This document shows, in pieces, positions 53,852 through 64,000 of a DNA stretch of 64,000 bases. The first letter of the stretch is position 1, and the number at the start of each line of letters is the position of its first letter. Position numbers and translations under genes: made by a program. Origin of the DNA: Hydrogenophaga sp. (GTDB lineage Bacteria; Pseudomonadota; Gammaproteobacteria; Burkholderiales; Burkholderiaceae_C); the NCBI GenBank assembly GCA_011391495.1, contig JAABQK010000002.1, forward strand, positions 1-64,000. Reading direction: 5' to 3'. The notes beneath the pieces were generated by a model. That model made no database searches. It was not told where the DNA came from and saw nothing but the letters and a program-made list of their open reading frames with translations.

Positions 53852-55198
53852 TCAGCGTCCGCCGGTGCGGCCACCGCCGCCGCGACGACGCCCACCCGAG
53901 GGAGGCCCGCCTCGGCCGGCCTCCTGCTCTCGCTTGCGCTGCAGGGCGTCCTGGCCGATGTAGCCGAACGAGGTTTTCATCGGGTCGGGCTGGCTTGCAC
54001 CACCCTGACCCGCTCCTTTGCCACCTCGAGGTTTCGCCGGTGGTGCTGCAAACATGCTGCTGCGACGCACATCCGGTGCCTCGCCACGACTACCGGGCGG
54101 GTTGCCGAAGTTGCGACCTCCCCCTTTGGCGCCCTGCCTGGGCGCCGGCTTGCCGCGCAAGCCTGGCTGGCGGCCGCCCGGGCGCGCAGGACGCTCGGCG
54201 CCCTCGCCGCCAGCCGACATGCCCGCAGCCGCGGTGAGACGGTCGATGTCGCGCTGGTCCAGTTCGACCCAGACACCACGTTTCAGGCCGCGCGGCAGCA
54301 TCATCGCGCCGTAGCGGATGCGGATCAGGCGACTGACCGCGTGACCCACCGCCTCGAACATGCGGCGGACCTCGCGGTTGCGTCCTTCGCCAATGGTGAC
54401 GCGGTACCAGCAGTTGGCGCCCTCGCCACCACCGTCCTCGATGCTGGCGAACTGGGCCACGCCGTCGTCCAGCCGCACACCGTCGAGCAGACGCTGTTTT
54501 TCTTCGTTCGACAGGGCGCCGAGCACGCGCACGGCGTATTCACGCTGGAGGCCAAAACGCGGGTGCATCAGGCGGTTGGCTAGCTCACCCGAGTCGGTGA
54601 GCAGCAGCAGGCCTTCGGTATTGAGATCGAGCCGACCGACCGACTGCCACTTGCCCTGGTACAACTTCGGCAGACGGCGGAACACGGTGGGCCGGTTCTG
54701 CGGATCATCGTGCGACACCACTTCGCCAGCGGGCTTGTGGTAGGCCAGCACGCGCGGGGGTGGCGGCGTCATGCGCACGCGCACCGGCTTGCCGTTGACC
54801 TTGATCACGTCACCAAACTGGATGCGCTGGCCAATATGGGCTGGCTCGCCGTTGACCGAAATTCGGCCTTCCAGGATGAGCTGCTCCATCTCGAGACGGG
54901 ACCCCATGCCCGCCTGCGCCAGCACCTTGTGCAGCTTGGGCGATTCGGCCTGCGGCGCAAGCACCCGCTTGGACGGCAGCGGCAGATCCTGCTCCTGCTC
55001 GGCGTCAAAAACGCCGCTGACCACGTCGTCGAACTTCAGGACTTCGGTGGCCTCGGCTCGCCGGGTCGCGGCGCGGCCACCCTCGGACACGGCGCCCTCG
55101 GCGGTAGCTGGCGCCTCAGAGGAAGCCTGGGGCGTCTCGTCGGCAGGCACCTCGGCATTCATCTCAGTGGGGTGGTTGGGGTTTTGCGCCGGGTTCAT
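53852..55198 (-). CDS. rluB: 23S rRNA pseudouridine synthase RluB with RGG-rich C-terminal tail
   Basis: S4 domain, [28 protein letters not shown]; ~120-aa Gly/Arg/Pro tail. Confidence 0.92.
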   Translation of the reverse strand: MNPAQNPNHPTEMNAEVPADETPQASSEAPATAEGAVSEGGRAATRRAEATEVLKFDDVVSGVFDAEQEQDLPLPSKRVLAPQAESPKLHKVLAQAGMGSRLEMEQLILEGRISVNGEPAHIGQRIQFGDVIKVNGKPVRVRMTPPPPRVLAYHKPAGEVVSHDDPQNRPTVFRRLPKLYQGKWQSVGRLDLNTEGLLLLTDSGELANRLMHPRFGLQREYAVRVLGALSNEEKQRLLDGVRLDDGVAQFASIEDGGGEGANCWYRVTIGEGRNREVRRMFEAVGHAVSRLIRIRYGAMMLPRGLKRGVWVELDQRDIDRLTAAAGMSAGGEGAERPARPGGRQPGLRGKPAPRQGAKGGGRNFGNPPGSRGEAPDVRRSSMFAAPPAKPRGGKGAGQGGASQPDPMKTSFGYIGQDALQRKREQEAGRGGPPSGGRRRGGGGRTGGR

Positions 55199-55910
55199 GG
55201 TGCTCCTCTGGGGACGGTTCCAACAGTTGCGGGTCGGAGAAGGGATCGGTGGACGGGATGTCGGGGCTGGCTTCGGCAGCCTGCGGCTGGATGGCTGGGA
55301 CCTCGACAGCATCGGCAGTGGGGATCTCAGCCGCGTCGGGCTGCAGGCTGACCGACAGGGACTCGAAGTCCAGCCGGTCCAGCGCAGACTCCTGCACCTC
55401 ACTGCCTTCGAGTGGCGGCAACTGGTCCAGCGAGGAAAGGCCCAGGTCGTCCAGGAACTGGCGCGTGGTCGCAAACAGGGCGGGGCGACCGACCGTCTCG
55501 CGGTGGCCGATCACCTCGACCCAGCCGCGGTCTTCCAGCTGCTTGAGGATCAGGGAATTGATGGTGACACCGCGGATGTCTTCCATGTCGCCGCGGGTGA
55601 CAGGCTGACGGTAGGCAATGATGGCCAGCGTTTCGAGCGTGGCGCGTGTGTATCTGGGCGGCTTCTCGGGGTGCAGACGGTCCAAGTAGGGGCGCATCTC
55701 CGGGCGGCTCTGAAAACGCCAGCCGCTCGCCACCTGCACCAGCTCCACCCCGCGCCCGGTCCACTCCAGCTGCAGTTCGGCCAGCAGGGTCTTGAGGGTG
55801 TCGGGAGAGACTTCCATGTCGAACAGCACGCTCAGCTCCCGCACGGTCAGCGGTTGGGGCGCACAAATCAAAGCCGTCTCGAGGACGCGTCGGGCATCCG
55901 TGGTGTTCAT
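55164..55910 (-). CDS. scpB: Segregation and condensation protein B
   Basis: [49 protein letters not shown]. Confidence 0.95.
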   Translation of the reverse strand: MNTTDARRVLETALICAPQPLTVRELSVLFDMEVSPDTLKTLLAELQLEWTGRGVELVQVASGWRFQSRPEMRPYLDRLHPEKPPRYTRATLETLAIIAYRQPVTRGDMEDIRGVTINSLILKQLEDRGWVEVIGHRETVGRPALFATTRQFLDDLGLSSLDQLPPLEGSEVQESALDRLDFESLSVSLQPDAAEIPTADAVEVPAIQPQAAEASPDIPSTDPFSDPQLLEPSPEEHHEPGAKPQPPH

Positions 55911-56121
55911 TGCTGGTGTCTGTCAAAAACCGGTATCCGGTTCGGCTGCGTGAAGATGCGGAACGGTGTCTGCGCTGCCGGCCCGGTTCGTGGGCGCTAT
56001 GACCAGGCGGGCAACAAACTCAGACCGTCGGGCGACAACATGCGGCTGGGGCGGTCAAGCCATGGGGCAACCATTGCAGGAGGCGAACCCGGCATCGGGC
56101 TCAAGCACCGCTGGAGTGGCT

Positions 56122-57162
56122 CTAGGCCAACTGGGCCTCATTGTAATGGAGCCCGGCATGCTCAAGCCCTGCCAGAAAATCGGCGGGGGGCACGCTGAAA
56201 AAACTCAGGGACTCACCGGTGGTGGGATGGGCCAGGCGCAGCCGCGCAGCGTGCAGCGCCTGCCGGTCCATGCCCCAGAGTGCCCGACCGCCGTACAGGG
56301 TGTCGCCCACCAGCGGGTGCCCGAGCCAGGCCATGTGAACCCGGATCTGGTGGGTGCGACCGGTATGCAGTTTGCAGACCACCAGGCAGGCCTGATCGGA
56401 ACTCTCCAGCAGGCGCACCGTGGTCTGCGCAGGCTTGCCGGTGCTGGCGTCGGAGCGAATCACCGCCATGCGCAGCCGGTGGTGGGGGTCCCGACCGATC
56501 GGCTGGTCCACGCCCTGCTCGACCGCCCCCTTCCAGCGACCGTGCGCCAGCGCCAGGTAGTGGCGCTGCACATCGCGCGCGGCGATGGCTCGCACCAAGG
56601 CCTCAACCGCCCGCCGGCTCTTGCCCACCAGCATGAGCCCCGAGGTGTCTTTGTCCAGACGGTGCACGATGCCTGCACGCGGCAGGCTGGCAGCCGCTGC
56701 ATGGTGGGCCAGCAAGCCGTTGAGCAGCGTGCCACTCCAGTGGCCTGCGGCCGGGTGAACCACCAGACCGACCGGTTTGTTGATCACCAGCAGATCGGCA
56801 TCTTCATAAACCACGTTCAGGTTCATGGCCTGTGGCACAAAGGCCTGGGCCTGCTGGGTCGGCCGCAACTCGACCTGCAGGCGATCGCCCGCTGCCATGC
56901 GGGCCGCCGGCTTGTGCAGCACGGTTCCGCCCGACTGCACCGCGCCATCGGCCATGAGTTGTTGCAGATAGGAACGCGAGAACTCGGGAATGAGTCTGGC
57001 CAGCGTTCGGTCAACGCGCCAGCCGTGCATCTCCACGGGTACTTCACACCAGCGGATTTCGCTCTCCACCAGCACCTCGTCGGCAAGCGGTGTGTCTTCG
57101 GACGCCGGATCCTCGGACTGCGGCGGCGAAATACCCCCCGTCGATATAATTTCGGTTGCCAA
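56122..57162 (-). CDS. rluD: 23S rRNA pseudouridine synthase RluD (start uncertain, TTG 57162 possible)
   Basis: GIVHRLDKDTSGLMLVGKS; divergent to bamD. Confidence 0.9.
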   Translation of the reverse strand: MATEIISTGGISPPQSEDPASEDTPLADEVLVESEIRWCEVPVEMHGWRVDRTLARLIPEFSRSYLQQLMADGAVQSGGTVLHKPAARMAAGDRLQVELRPTQQAQAFVPQAMNLNVVYEDADLLVINKPVGLVVHPAAGHWSGTLLNGLLAHHAAAASLPRAGIVHRLDKDTSGLMLVGKSRRAVEALVRAIAARDVQRHYLALAHGRWKGAVEQGVDQPIGRDPHHRLRMAVIRSDASTGKPAQTTVRLLESSDQACLVVCKLHTGRTHQIRVHMAWLGHPLVGDTLYGGRALWGMDRQALHAARLRLAHPTTGESLSFFSVPPADFLAGLEHAGLHYNEAQLA

Positions 57163-57196
57163 AGCCTGGTTGTTCCGTTCTAAAGGTGTTCGAGTG

Positions 57197-58000
57197 ATGC
57201 TTCTGTCCAGATTATCTGCTGTGTCACTGGTTGTCCTGGGTGCAACGCTTGCCCTCGGCGGGTGCAACACGACGCCCGTGGACCAGACGGCAGGCTGGAG
57301 CCCCAACAAGCTGTACAGCGAAGCGCTCGACGAACGCAACGCAGGCAATTTTGAAAAAGCCATCACGCTCTACGAGAAACTCGAAGGGCGGGCCGCCGGC
57401 ACGCCGCTGGCGCAGCAGGCGCAACTCGACAAGGCCTACACGCATTACAAGGCTGGCGAGCCCGCCCAGGCCCTGGCGGCCATCGAACGCTTCCTGCGGC
57501 TGCACCCCGCGAGCCCGGCGCTGGACTACGCGCTCTACCTCAAGGGCCTGGCCAGTTTCAACGACAACCTGGGACTGTTCGGCTCATTGGCCCGGCAGGA
57601 CCTGTCCGAGCGCGACCAGAAAGCCGCCAAGGAATCGTTTGAGGCCTTTCGCGAACTCGTGTCGCGGTTCCCCGATTCGCGCTACGCTCCCGACGCGCGC
57701 TTGCGCATGACCTACATCGTCAATTCACTGGCGCAGTACGAGGTTCATGTCGCCCGTTATTACTTCGAACGCGGCGCTTACCTGGCCGCCATCAGCCGGT
57801 CCCAGGCGGCCTTGACCGACTACACCGATGCACCGGCCCTCGAAGAGGCGCTGCACATTCTGGTGCAGTCCTACAACGCACTCGGCATGACCCAGTTGCG
57901 TGACGACGCCCGCCGCGTGATGCAGGCCAGCTACCCGCAAAGCGAGTACCTCAGCCGGGGCTTCAAGAAGCGGAGCGATCCGTGGTGGAAAGTCTGGTAG
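57197..58000 (+). CDS. bamD: Outer membrane assembly lipoprotein BamD
   Basis: Lipobox LGGC; TPR sequence typical of ComL/BamD. Confidence 0.95.
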   Translation: MLLSRLSAVSLVVLGATLALGGCNTTPVDQTAGWSPNKLYSEALDERNAGNFEKAITLYEKLEGRAAGTPLAQQAQLDKAYTHYKAGEPAQALAAIERFLRLHPASPALDYALYLKGLASFNDNLGLFGSLARQDLSERDQKAAKESFEAFRELVSRFPDSRYAPDARLRMTYIVNSLAQYEVHVARYYFERGAYLAAISRSQAALTDYTDAPALEEALHILVQSYNALGMTQLRDDARRVMQASYPQSEYLSRGFKKRSDPWWKVW

Positions 58001-60098
58001 ACACCAGGGCCTCCAACGCGCCCTGCATCTGTGCTTCATCCACCAGCCTGTGCATCGTGGGTAGTTCGGCCAGCAAGCGATTGCCATAAGAGCGTGTCAA
58101 CAGACGCCGGTCGGCGATGACCAAAATACCTTGATCCGATTCGGAGCGTATCAGCCGTCCCACCCCCTGTTTGAGGGACATGGCGGTTTCCGGCAGATAG
58201 CAGCCGTTGAATGCACTGTGCCCTGCGGCCTCCAGTTCATGCACACGCGCCTGGATGAACGGGTCGTCGGGCGGCGGGAAAGGCAGCTTGTCGATCACCA
58301 GCAGCTGCAGCACATCGCCTGACAGGTCCACGCCTTCCCAGAAGGCCATAGACGCCACCAGAACCGCGCCCACCACCGGATCGGGCGCAGCCGTCTGGGC
58401 TTGTCCGGCGAGGCGAAAGCGGGCCAGCAGCGCCCGCTTGGACAGCTGACCCTGTGCCAACACCTGCAGCGGGGCACAGCGTCCTTCAGACACCAGATCC
58501 TGAAGCTGAGCCGCCATGCGGCTGGCAGCGCGCAGCGTGGTGGTGAGCACCAGCGTGCGCCCGCCCAGTCGGGAGGCCCAGCGCGCCACCCTGTCGGCCA
58601 GCGCACGTGTGTGACCCGGATCGGAGGGCTCAGGCAGATCGTGCGGCACGTAGAGAGCTGCCTGTGCAGCATGGTCAAATGGACTGGACACGCGCAGGGT
58701 ACGCAAGCGGTCCAGAGCCTGCAAGCCAAGCCGCTGGGTGAACCAGCTCAACGATGCGTCGCTGCCCAGGGTGGCCGACGTGAAGACCCAGCTGCGTGCG
58801 CTGCCCGGTTCCGAGTCCAGCAGGGAAGAGAACAGCGGCGAACCATCCACCGGGGCTCGCGCCAGGCGCCAAGGCCTTGCTGCGGTGCCCCCGGCGCCCC
58901 ATTCCAGCCAGCGGACCACGGGGGTATTCGGGTGGGCATCATCGGGCTGCGTCAACACCCTCCATCCAGCGCCCAGGGCCTCCGTACGTTCGAGCAATTT
59001 TTGCAGCTCCGCTGCGGCGCCTGAGGTCGCCTCCAGCGCATCGCGTGTCGCGGTCAGCGCATGCTCGACCACGAGCACAGCACGCACCCAGTCGCTGACG
59101 GCCACACCGTGGGGACATCGCTCCATCCAGCGGCTTCGCACAGGCCCGGCAGACGGTGCCAATGGCAGCTGTGACACCGCGTGGGCGGCCTGCACGAGCC
59201 GCAACGCCAGGTGACCCCAGGGCCGCATCCCCCTGGCCCACAGGGCTCCCTGGGTGGACAGGTCGCGAGCCAGATCGTGCAACTGGGCCGAGCCCACCGA
59301 CTGACCCAGAAACTGGATGGCGATGTCGTTGAGCTGATGAGCCTCGTCGAACACCACCACATCGGTAGCCGGCAGCCGTTCGGCCACACCCGAATCGCGC
59401 AGCTGTTGATCGGCCAGAAACAGGTGGTGGTTGATCACCACCCAGTCGGCCTGCAAGGCCTCGCGACGGGCCCGGTTCACATGACAGTCGGCGACGCGGG
59501 GACAAGCGCTTCCCAGGCAGTTTTCCCGGGTGGAACTGATGATTGGGCGCAAGGGCGAGCGTTCATCCAGTCCCGACAGTTCCGCCAGATCACCGTTGCG
59601 CGAACCCAGCGCCCAGCGCTGCACCTGCTCGAGGGCAGAGGCCAGGCCCGGATCGTGCCGTCCGGTGGTTGCGCCTTGCCGCGCCTGCTCCAGGCGGTGC
59701 AGACACACATAACTGCCGCGCCCCTTGAGCAAGGCCGCGCGCACCGGCAGCCGCAGTGCCTGGCTCACAGCAGGGATGTCGCGACCGAAGAGCTGGTCCT
59801 GCAGCGCCTGGGTGGCGGTGGAGAGCAGCGCGCGCTGCCCACCCAGCAGCAGGGGCACCAGATAGGCAAAGGTCTTGCCCACACCGGTGCCCGCCTCCAC
59901 AACCAGACGCTCGCCTGCCTCCATGGCCTGCACCACGGCCAGCGCCATCTCCAGCTGGCCAGCACGCGGGTTCAGACCACCGCGCGCTCGCGCCAGAGCG
60001 CCGCCTGGTGCCAGCGCATCCCGCACGCGGTCCGCCAGCGGCGTCAATCGCGCACCGCCGCCAGCATCGCACCGCCGACGGTGGACAGGGAACAACAC
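57963..60098 (-). CDS. DinG/YoaA-type ATP-dependent DNA helicase
   Basis: VEAGTGVGKTFAYLVPLLL; DEAH; CLGSACPRVADCHVNRAR Fe-S motif; GVGRLIRSESDQG. Confidence 0.93.
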   Translation of the reverse strand: MLFPVHRRRCDAGGGARLTPLADRVRDALAPGGALARARGGLNPRAGQLEMALAVVQAMEAGERLVVEAGTGVGKTFAYLVPLLLGGQRALLSTATQALQDQLFGRDIPAVSQALRLPVRAALLKGRGSYVCLHRLEQARQGATTGRHDPGLASALEQVQRWALGSRNGDLAELSGLDERSPLRPIISSTRENCLGSACPRVADCHVNRARREALQADWVVINHHLFLADQQLRDSGVAERLPATDVVVFDEAHQLNDIAIQFLGQSVGSAQLHDLARDLSTQGALWARGMRPWGHLALRLVQAAHAVSQLPLAPSAGPVRSRWMERCPHGVAVSDWVRAVLVVEHALTATRDALEATSGAAAELQKLLERTEALGAGWRVLTQPDDAHPNTPVVRWLEWGAGGTAARPWRLARAPVDGSPLFSSLLDSEPGSARSWVFTSATLGSDASLSWFTQRLGLQALDRLRTLRVSSPFDHAAQAALYVPHDLPEPSDPGHTRALADRVARWASRLGGRTLVLTTTLRAASRMAAQLQDLVSEGRCAPLQVLAQGQLSKRALLARFRLAGQAQTAAPDPVVGAVLVASMAFWEGVDLSGDVLQLLVIDKLPFPPPDDPFIQARVHELEAAGHSAFNGCYLPETAMSLKQGVGRLIRSESDQGILVIADRRLLTRSYGNRLLAELPTMHRLVDEAQMQGALEALVSTRLSTTDRSAS

Positions 60099-60235
60099 CT
60101 GCAGGCAGCCACCGCCCTACCGCGCCCCATGAGGCCACGATTTGAAAGAAGGCGGAGCGTGCCGCAAAGATAAATGGTTACCATAGAAAACAGAAAATTC
60201 TTTCCGGCACTGGTCACTTCAGCCCTATTTCCGAT

Positions 60236-60994
60236 ATGTCCAAAGGCTACCGCATCCAAGCATCCACCGGCATCCACCGGGGGGACCGCGATTACCAGCA
60301 AGACCAGGTGTGCCTGCTGCACCATCCCCGCAGCAGCGGCTGCCTGCTGGCCGTGGTGGCCGACGGCATGGGCGGACGCAGTGGCGGACGCAAGGCGTCC
60401 GACCAGGTGATGCTCACTGCCCGTCAGCTGTTCGAACGCTACGACCCCGAAACCGACGATGCGGACTCGCTGCTGCGTCAGATCGTGGAGGAATCGCACC
60501 TGGTGATCAAGCTCACCGCTGTGTCGGCCGAACAGGAGCCACACAGCACGGTCGCCGCCTTCCTCATCAACCCGGGGGGCGACTGCCACTGGGTGCATGC
60601 GGGCGATTCACGCATCTACCATTTCCGCAACGGCAAGATGGTGTTCCGCACCATGGACCATTCGTACGTGCAGACCCTGGTCAACCAGGGTGAAATCACC
60701 GAAGAAGAGGCGCTGGACCACCCGCACTCCAACATCCTCATGGGCTGCCTGGGCACCGACAACGACCCACCGGTGGACATCCATGTCGTACCCCACCTCG
60801 CCCCTGGCGATGCCATCATGTCCTGCAGCGATGGCGTCTGGCACTACTTCACCCCGGAGGAGTTCTCCAGCACCATCGCCATGCTGTCGCCTCGCGAAGC
60901 CTGCGAGTTCCTGATCCAGAAGGCGCGCTCCCGGGCAAAGGGCATGGGCGACAACCTGTCGATGACCATCGTCAAACTCGAACCCTTGAACTGA
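60236..60994 (+). CDS. PP2C-type serine/threonine phosphatase
   Basis: HRGDRDYQQDQ, VVADGMGGRSGG, MSCSDGVW. Confidence 0.92.
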   Translation: MSKGYRIQASTGIHRGDRDYQQDQVCLLHHPRSSGCLLAVVADGMGGRSGGRKASDQVMLTARQLFERYDPETDDADSLLRQIVEESHLVIKLTAVSAEQEPHSTVAAFLINPGGDCHWVHAGDSRIYHFRNGKMVFRTMDHSYVQTLVNQGEITEEEALDHPHSNILMGCLGTDNDPPVDIHVVPHLAPGDAIMSCSDGVWHYFTPEEFSSTIAMLSPREACEFLIQKARSRAKGMGDNLSMTIVKLEPLN

Positions 60995-61120
60995 ATTTGG
61001 GTTGTAGACGGCTTGGTTGCAGGCTACGTGCGGGCGCGGTCCCTGGCCGCTCCTTGGGCGGCTCTGTTCCTGCACAGGTCCTGCGACGAATCCCCTCACC
61101 CATGCGCTGCCGAGCTCCAC

Positions 61121-62218
61121 TCAGGTCAAGCCCGTGTCCACCATCCGGTGCTCCAGAGCCAGGAACTCCGCAGACTGCATTTCACTCAGGCGCGAGACGG
61201 TGCGAGGGAATTCGTGCGACATGGGGCCCTCGGTGTACAGCTGCTCGGGCGGCACGGCAGCCGACATCACCAGCTTGACCCGCCGGTCGTAGAGCACATC
61301 GACCAGCCAGGTGAACCGACGCGCCTCGGATGCCTGGCGCACCTGCATCTGCGGCACGTTGGACAGCAGCACCGTGTGGAACTGGGTCGCGATTTCCAGA
61401 TAGTCGTTCTGCGAGCGGGGCCCGCCGCAGAGCGTGCGGAAGTCGAACCAGATCACCCCGCCTGCCCGGCGCACGGCGCGGATCTGCCGAGACTCGATCT
61501 GCATCACGGGGTCTTCATCGCCCATCGCAGCCAACTGGTTGAAGGTCTGCTCCATCGCAGCGTCGGCAGCAGGCCCCAGCGGGCAGTGGTACAGGTCCAC
61601 CAAGGCGAGCGTCCGCTGACGGTAGTCGGTGCCGTTGTCCACATTGATCACCTCCAGCTTCTGCTTGAGCAACTCGATGGCCGGCAAGATGCGGTCGCGG
61701 TGCAGGCCATCGGGGTACAGGCCATCGGGGTGGAAGTTGGACGTGGTCACGAAACCCACACCGGCCTTGAACAGGGCGTCGAGCAGGCGGTGCAGGATCA
61801 TGGCGTCGGTCACGTCCGCCACATGGAACTCGTCGAAACAGAGCAGTTTGTAGCGCCGGGCCATGCGCAGTCCCAGCTCATCCAGCGGATTCACCGTTCC
61901 CTGCAGCTCACGCAGCTCGCGGTGCACTTCCCGCATGAATTCGTGAAAGTGTAGCCGCGTCTTGCGCTTGATCGGCACGGCGTTGAAGAAGCAATCCATG
62001 AGAAAGCTCTTTCCCCGCCCCACCCCGCCAAACATGTAGACCCCGCGCGGAATCTCCGGCTTGACGAACATCTTCTTCAGAGCGTTCGAGCGGCGCTGCT
62101 TGTAAGTCGCCCATTCGGCAGCGCAGCGTTCCAGCGCGTCGATGGCCCGCTGCTGGGCGGGGTCGGTGGTGTAGCCGCGCTCCTTGAGCGCGGCTTCGTA
62201 GGTGCTGCGGACCGACAA
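61121..62218 (-). CDS. zapE: Cell division protein ZapE (AFG1-like ATPase)
   Basis: GVYMFGGVGRGKSFLMDCFF; CFDEFHVADVTDAMIL. Confidence 0.95.
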   Translation of the reverse strand: MSVRSTYEAALKERGYTTDPAQQRAIDALERCAAEWATYKQRRSNALKKMFVKPEIPRGVYMFGGVGRGKSFLMDCFFNAVPIKRKTRLHFHEFMREVHRELRELQGTVNPLDELGLRMARRYKLLCFDEFHVADVTDAMILHRLLDALFKAGVGFVTTSNFHPDGLYPDGLHRDRILPAIELLKQKLEVINVDNGTDYRQRTLALVDLYHCPLGPAADAAMEQTFNQLAAMGDEDPVMQIESRQIRAVRRAGGVIWFDFRTLCGGPRSQNDYLEIATQFHTVLLSNVPQMQVRQASEARRFTWLVDVLYDRRVKLVMSAAVPPEQLYTEGPMSHEFPRTVSRLSEMQSAEFLALEHRMVDTGLT

Positions 62219-62231
62219 GGGCGAACCCGGA

Positions 62232-63659
62232 TCAGAAGTTCAGGGTTCGCTTGTCCACCGCGAGTGCGGCTTCCTTGGTCGCTTCCGACAGCGAAGGATG
62301 CGCGTGGCAGATGCGGGCGATGTCTTCGGCACTCGCCTTGAACTCCATCGCCACCACCGCTTCGGCAATCAGCTCGGATGCCATTGGTCCGACGATGTGC
62401 ACGCCCAGGATCTCGTCCGTCGTCGCGTCTGCCAGGAACTTCACCATACCTGTCGTGTCGCCCAGCGCGCGTGCGCGGCCATTCGCGAGGAAGGGGAAGG
62501 TGCCGGCCTTGTACGCCACGCCGTCCGCCTTGAGCTGCTGCTCGGTGCGGCCGACCCAGGCGATCTCGGGACTGGTGTAGATGACCCAGGGGATGGTGTT
62601 GAAGTTGACGTGTCCGTGCTGGCCGGCGATGCGCTCGGCCACGGCCACGCCTTCTTCTTCCGCCTTGTGCGCCAGCATCGGGCCACGCACCACGTCACCC
62701 ACTGCCCAGACACCCGGCAGGCTGGTCCTGCACTCGGCATCGACCACGATGGCACCGCGCTCATCGAGCTGGAGACCCACGGCTTCGGCGTTCAGGCCGA
62801 TGGTGTTGGGCACGCGACCGATCGAGACGATCAGCTTGTCGGCATCCAGCGTCAGGGCTTCGCCCTTGGCGTTGGTGTAGGTCACGCTCACGCCCTTCTT
62901 GCCGGTCTTGATGTCGCCGACCTTCACGCCGAGCTCGATCTTCAGGCCCTGCTTGTCGAAGGCCTTCTTGGCTTCCTTGGCGATCTGCTCGTCCACCGCG
63001 CCCAGGAAGGTCGGCAGACCTTCGAGGATGGTGACGTCCGCGCCCAGACGGCGCCAGACCGAACCCATTTCCAGACCGATCACACCCGAGCCGATCAGCA
63101 CCAGCTTCTTGGGCACAGCGCCGATGCGCAGCGCGCCGTCGTTGGACAGCACGGTTTCTTCGTCGAAAGGCGTGCCGGGCAGTGCGCGGGCATTGGAGCC
63201 CGTGGCGACGATCACCTGCTTGCCCACCAGCGTCTCGGGCTTGTCCCCGGTCACCTGGATCTCGTAGCCGCCCTCCACGGCCTTCACAAAGGAACCTCGG
63301 CCGTGAAAGAACGTGATCTTGTTCTTCTTGAACAGGTACAGGATGCCGTCGTTGTTCTGCTTCACGACGGTGTCCTTGCGGCCGACCATCTTCGCCACGT
63401 CCATCGTCACCTTGCCGGTGCTGATGCCATGGTCGGCAAAGTGGTGGCTGGCATGCTCGAAGTGCTCACTGGACTGCAGCAGCGCCTTGGAGGGGATGCA
63501 ACCGACGTTGGTGCAGGTGCCGCCCGGAGCCGGGCCGCCGGCCGGGTTTTTCCATTCGTCGATGCAGGCGACCTTGAAACCCAGCTGGGCGGCGCGAATG
63601 GCGGCGATGTAACCACCGGGACCGGCACCGATGGCGATCACATCAAAAGATTGGGACAT
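62232..63659 (-). CDS. lpd: Dihydrolipoamide dehydrogenase
   Basis: [35 protein letters not shown]. Confidence 0.97.
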   Translation of the reverse strand: MSQSFDVIAIGAGPGGYIAAIRAAQLGFKVACIDEWKNPAGGPAPGGTCTNVGCIPSKALLQSSEHFEHASHHFADHGISTGKVTMDVAKMVGRKDTVVKQNNDGILYLFKKNKITFFHGRGSFVKAVEGGYEIQVTGDKPETLVGKQVIVATGSNARALPGTPFDEETVLSNDGALRIGAVPKKLVLIGSGVIGLEMGSVWRRLGADVTILEGLPTFLGAVDEQIAKEAKKAFDKQGLKIELGVKVGDIKTGKKGVSVTYTNAKGEALTLDADKLIVSIGRVPNTIGLNAEAVGLQLDERGAIVVDAECRTSLPGVWAVGDVVRGPMLAHKAEEEGVAVAERIAGQHGHVNFNTIPWVIYTSPEIAWVGRTEQQLKADGVAYKAGTFPFLANGRARALGDTTGMVKFLADATTDEILGVHIVGPMASELIAEAVVAMEFKASAEDIARICHAHPSLSEATKEAALAVDKRTLNF

Positions 63660-63686
63660 GTTGAAACTCTCGTGTTGGGGCCGGCC

Positions 63687-64000
63687 TCATTCGGCAGGCA
63701 CAAAAATCCACAGCAGGATGTAGAGCACCAGGCCCGTACCCCCGGCAAAAAAAAGCACCGCCAGCAGCAGGCGCCAGATCCAGGACTCCACACCGGTGGC
63801 GGAGGCGATACCGCCACACACCCCGGCGATCCACTTGTCGGAAGTGGAGCGGCGCAGGCTGTTGAGCGACTGCGCCAGCTTCGACGGAGACTCCGCACCC
63901 GACCCGATTCCCAGCAGCCGGGCTTTCGCCCGTTCGAACTCTTCCGTGGACAGGCTGCCGCGCTCGCGCAGCTGTTCCAGCTTCAGCAGTTCGTCGGCCA
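63687..64000 (-). CDS. SHOCT/PspC-domain membrane protein, 5' end truncated by window
   Basis: ADELLKLEQLRERGSLSTEEFERAKARLLG...DKWIAGVCGGIASATGVESWIWRLLLAVLFFAGGTGLVLYILLWIFVPAE. Confidence 0.85.
   Translation of the reverse strand, partial: ADELLKLEQLRERGSLSTEEFERAKARLLGIGSGAESPSKLAQSLNSLRRSTSDKWIAGVCGGIASATGVESWIWRLLLAVLFFAGGTGLVLYILLWIFVPAE

Noticed and set aside
61700-61740. Tandem 15-bp duplication CAGGCCATCGGGGTA/CAGGCCATCGGGGTG
   Set aside because: Lies in zapE and encodes PDGLYPDGL, which fits the normal LYPDGLHRDR region of the family.

Overview
GC-rich chromosomal window that looks like a betaproteobacterium of the Comamonadaceae (Hydrogenophaga-like; judged from gene content and synteny, not from a database search). 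Contents in order: (i) tRNA-Pro(TGG) and tRNA-Arg(TCT), then a multiply frameshifted Fic-family pseudogene; (ii) a five-gene branched-chain-type ABC transporter, then a divergent IclR regulator / pobA (4-hydroxybenzoate 3-monooxygenase) pair; (iii) a four-gene exported redox cluster: DUF6502, DUF5666 protein, chimeric monoheme cytochrome c lipoprotein, and an FccB-like flavoprotein. This cluster is the best candidate for an undescribed system; (iv) CaiB-like CoA transferase, CSD-DUF1294 protein, YgiQ radical SAM, two tandem Gln/Asp/Arg-rich exported paralogues (the first behind a perfect FNR box), bactofilin, ExeA/GspB, and an orphan ABC ATPase with a degenerate Walker B; (v) fatty-acid beta-oxidation genes, split chromate transporter, CobB, RlmB, YbbA/TesA/MnmH; (vi) a long housekeeping block on the minus strand (metC, PRT, purA, hisZ, hflC, hflK, hflX, hfq, der, bamB, yfgM, hisS, ispG, rodZ, pilW, rlmN, ndk, rluB, scpB, rluD); (vii) bamD, dinG-type helicase, PP2C phosphatase, zapE, lpd and a partial PspC-domain gene. 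A dispersed modular intergenic repeat occurs at about five junctions. No CRISPR array, rRNA operon, prophage or intact IS element was seen. All family calls come from reading the translations; no searches were run.
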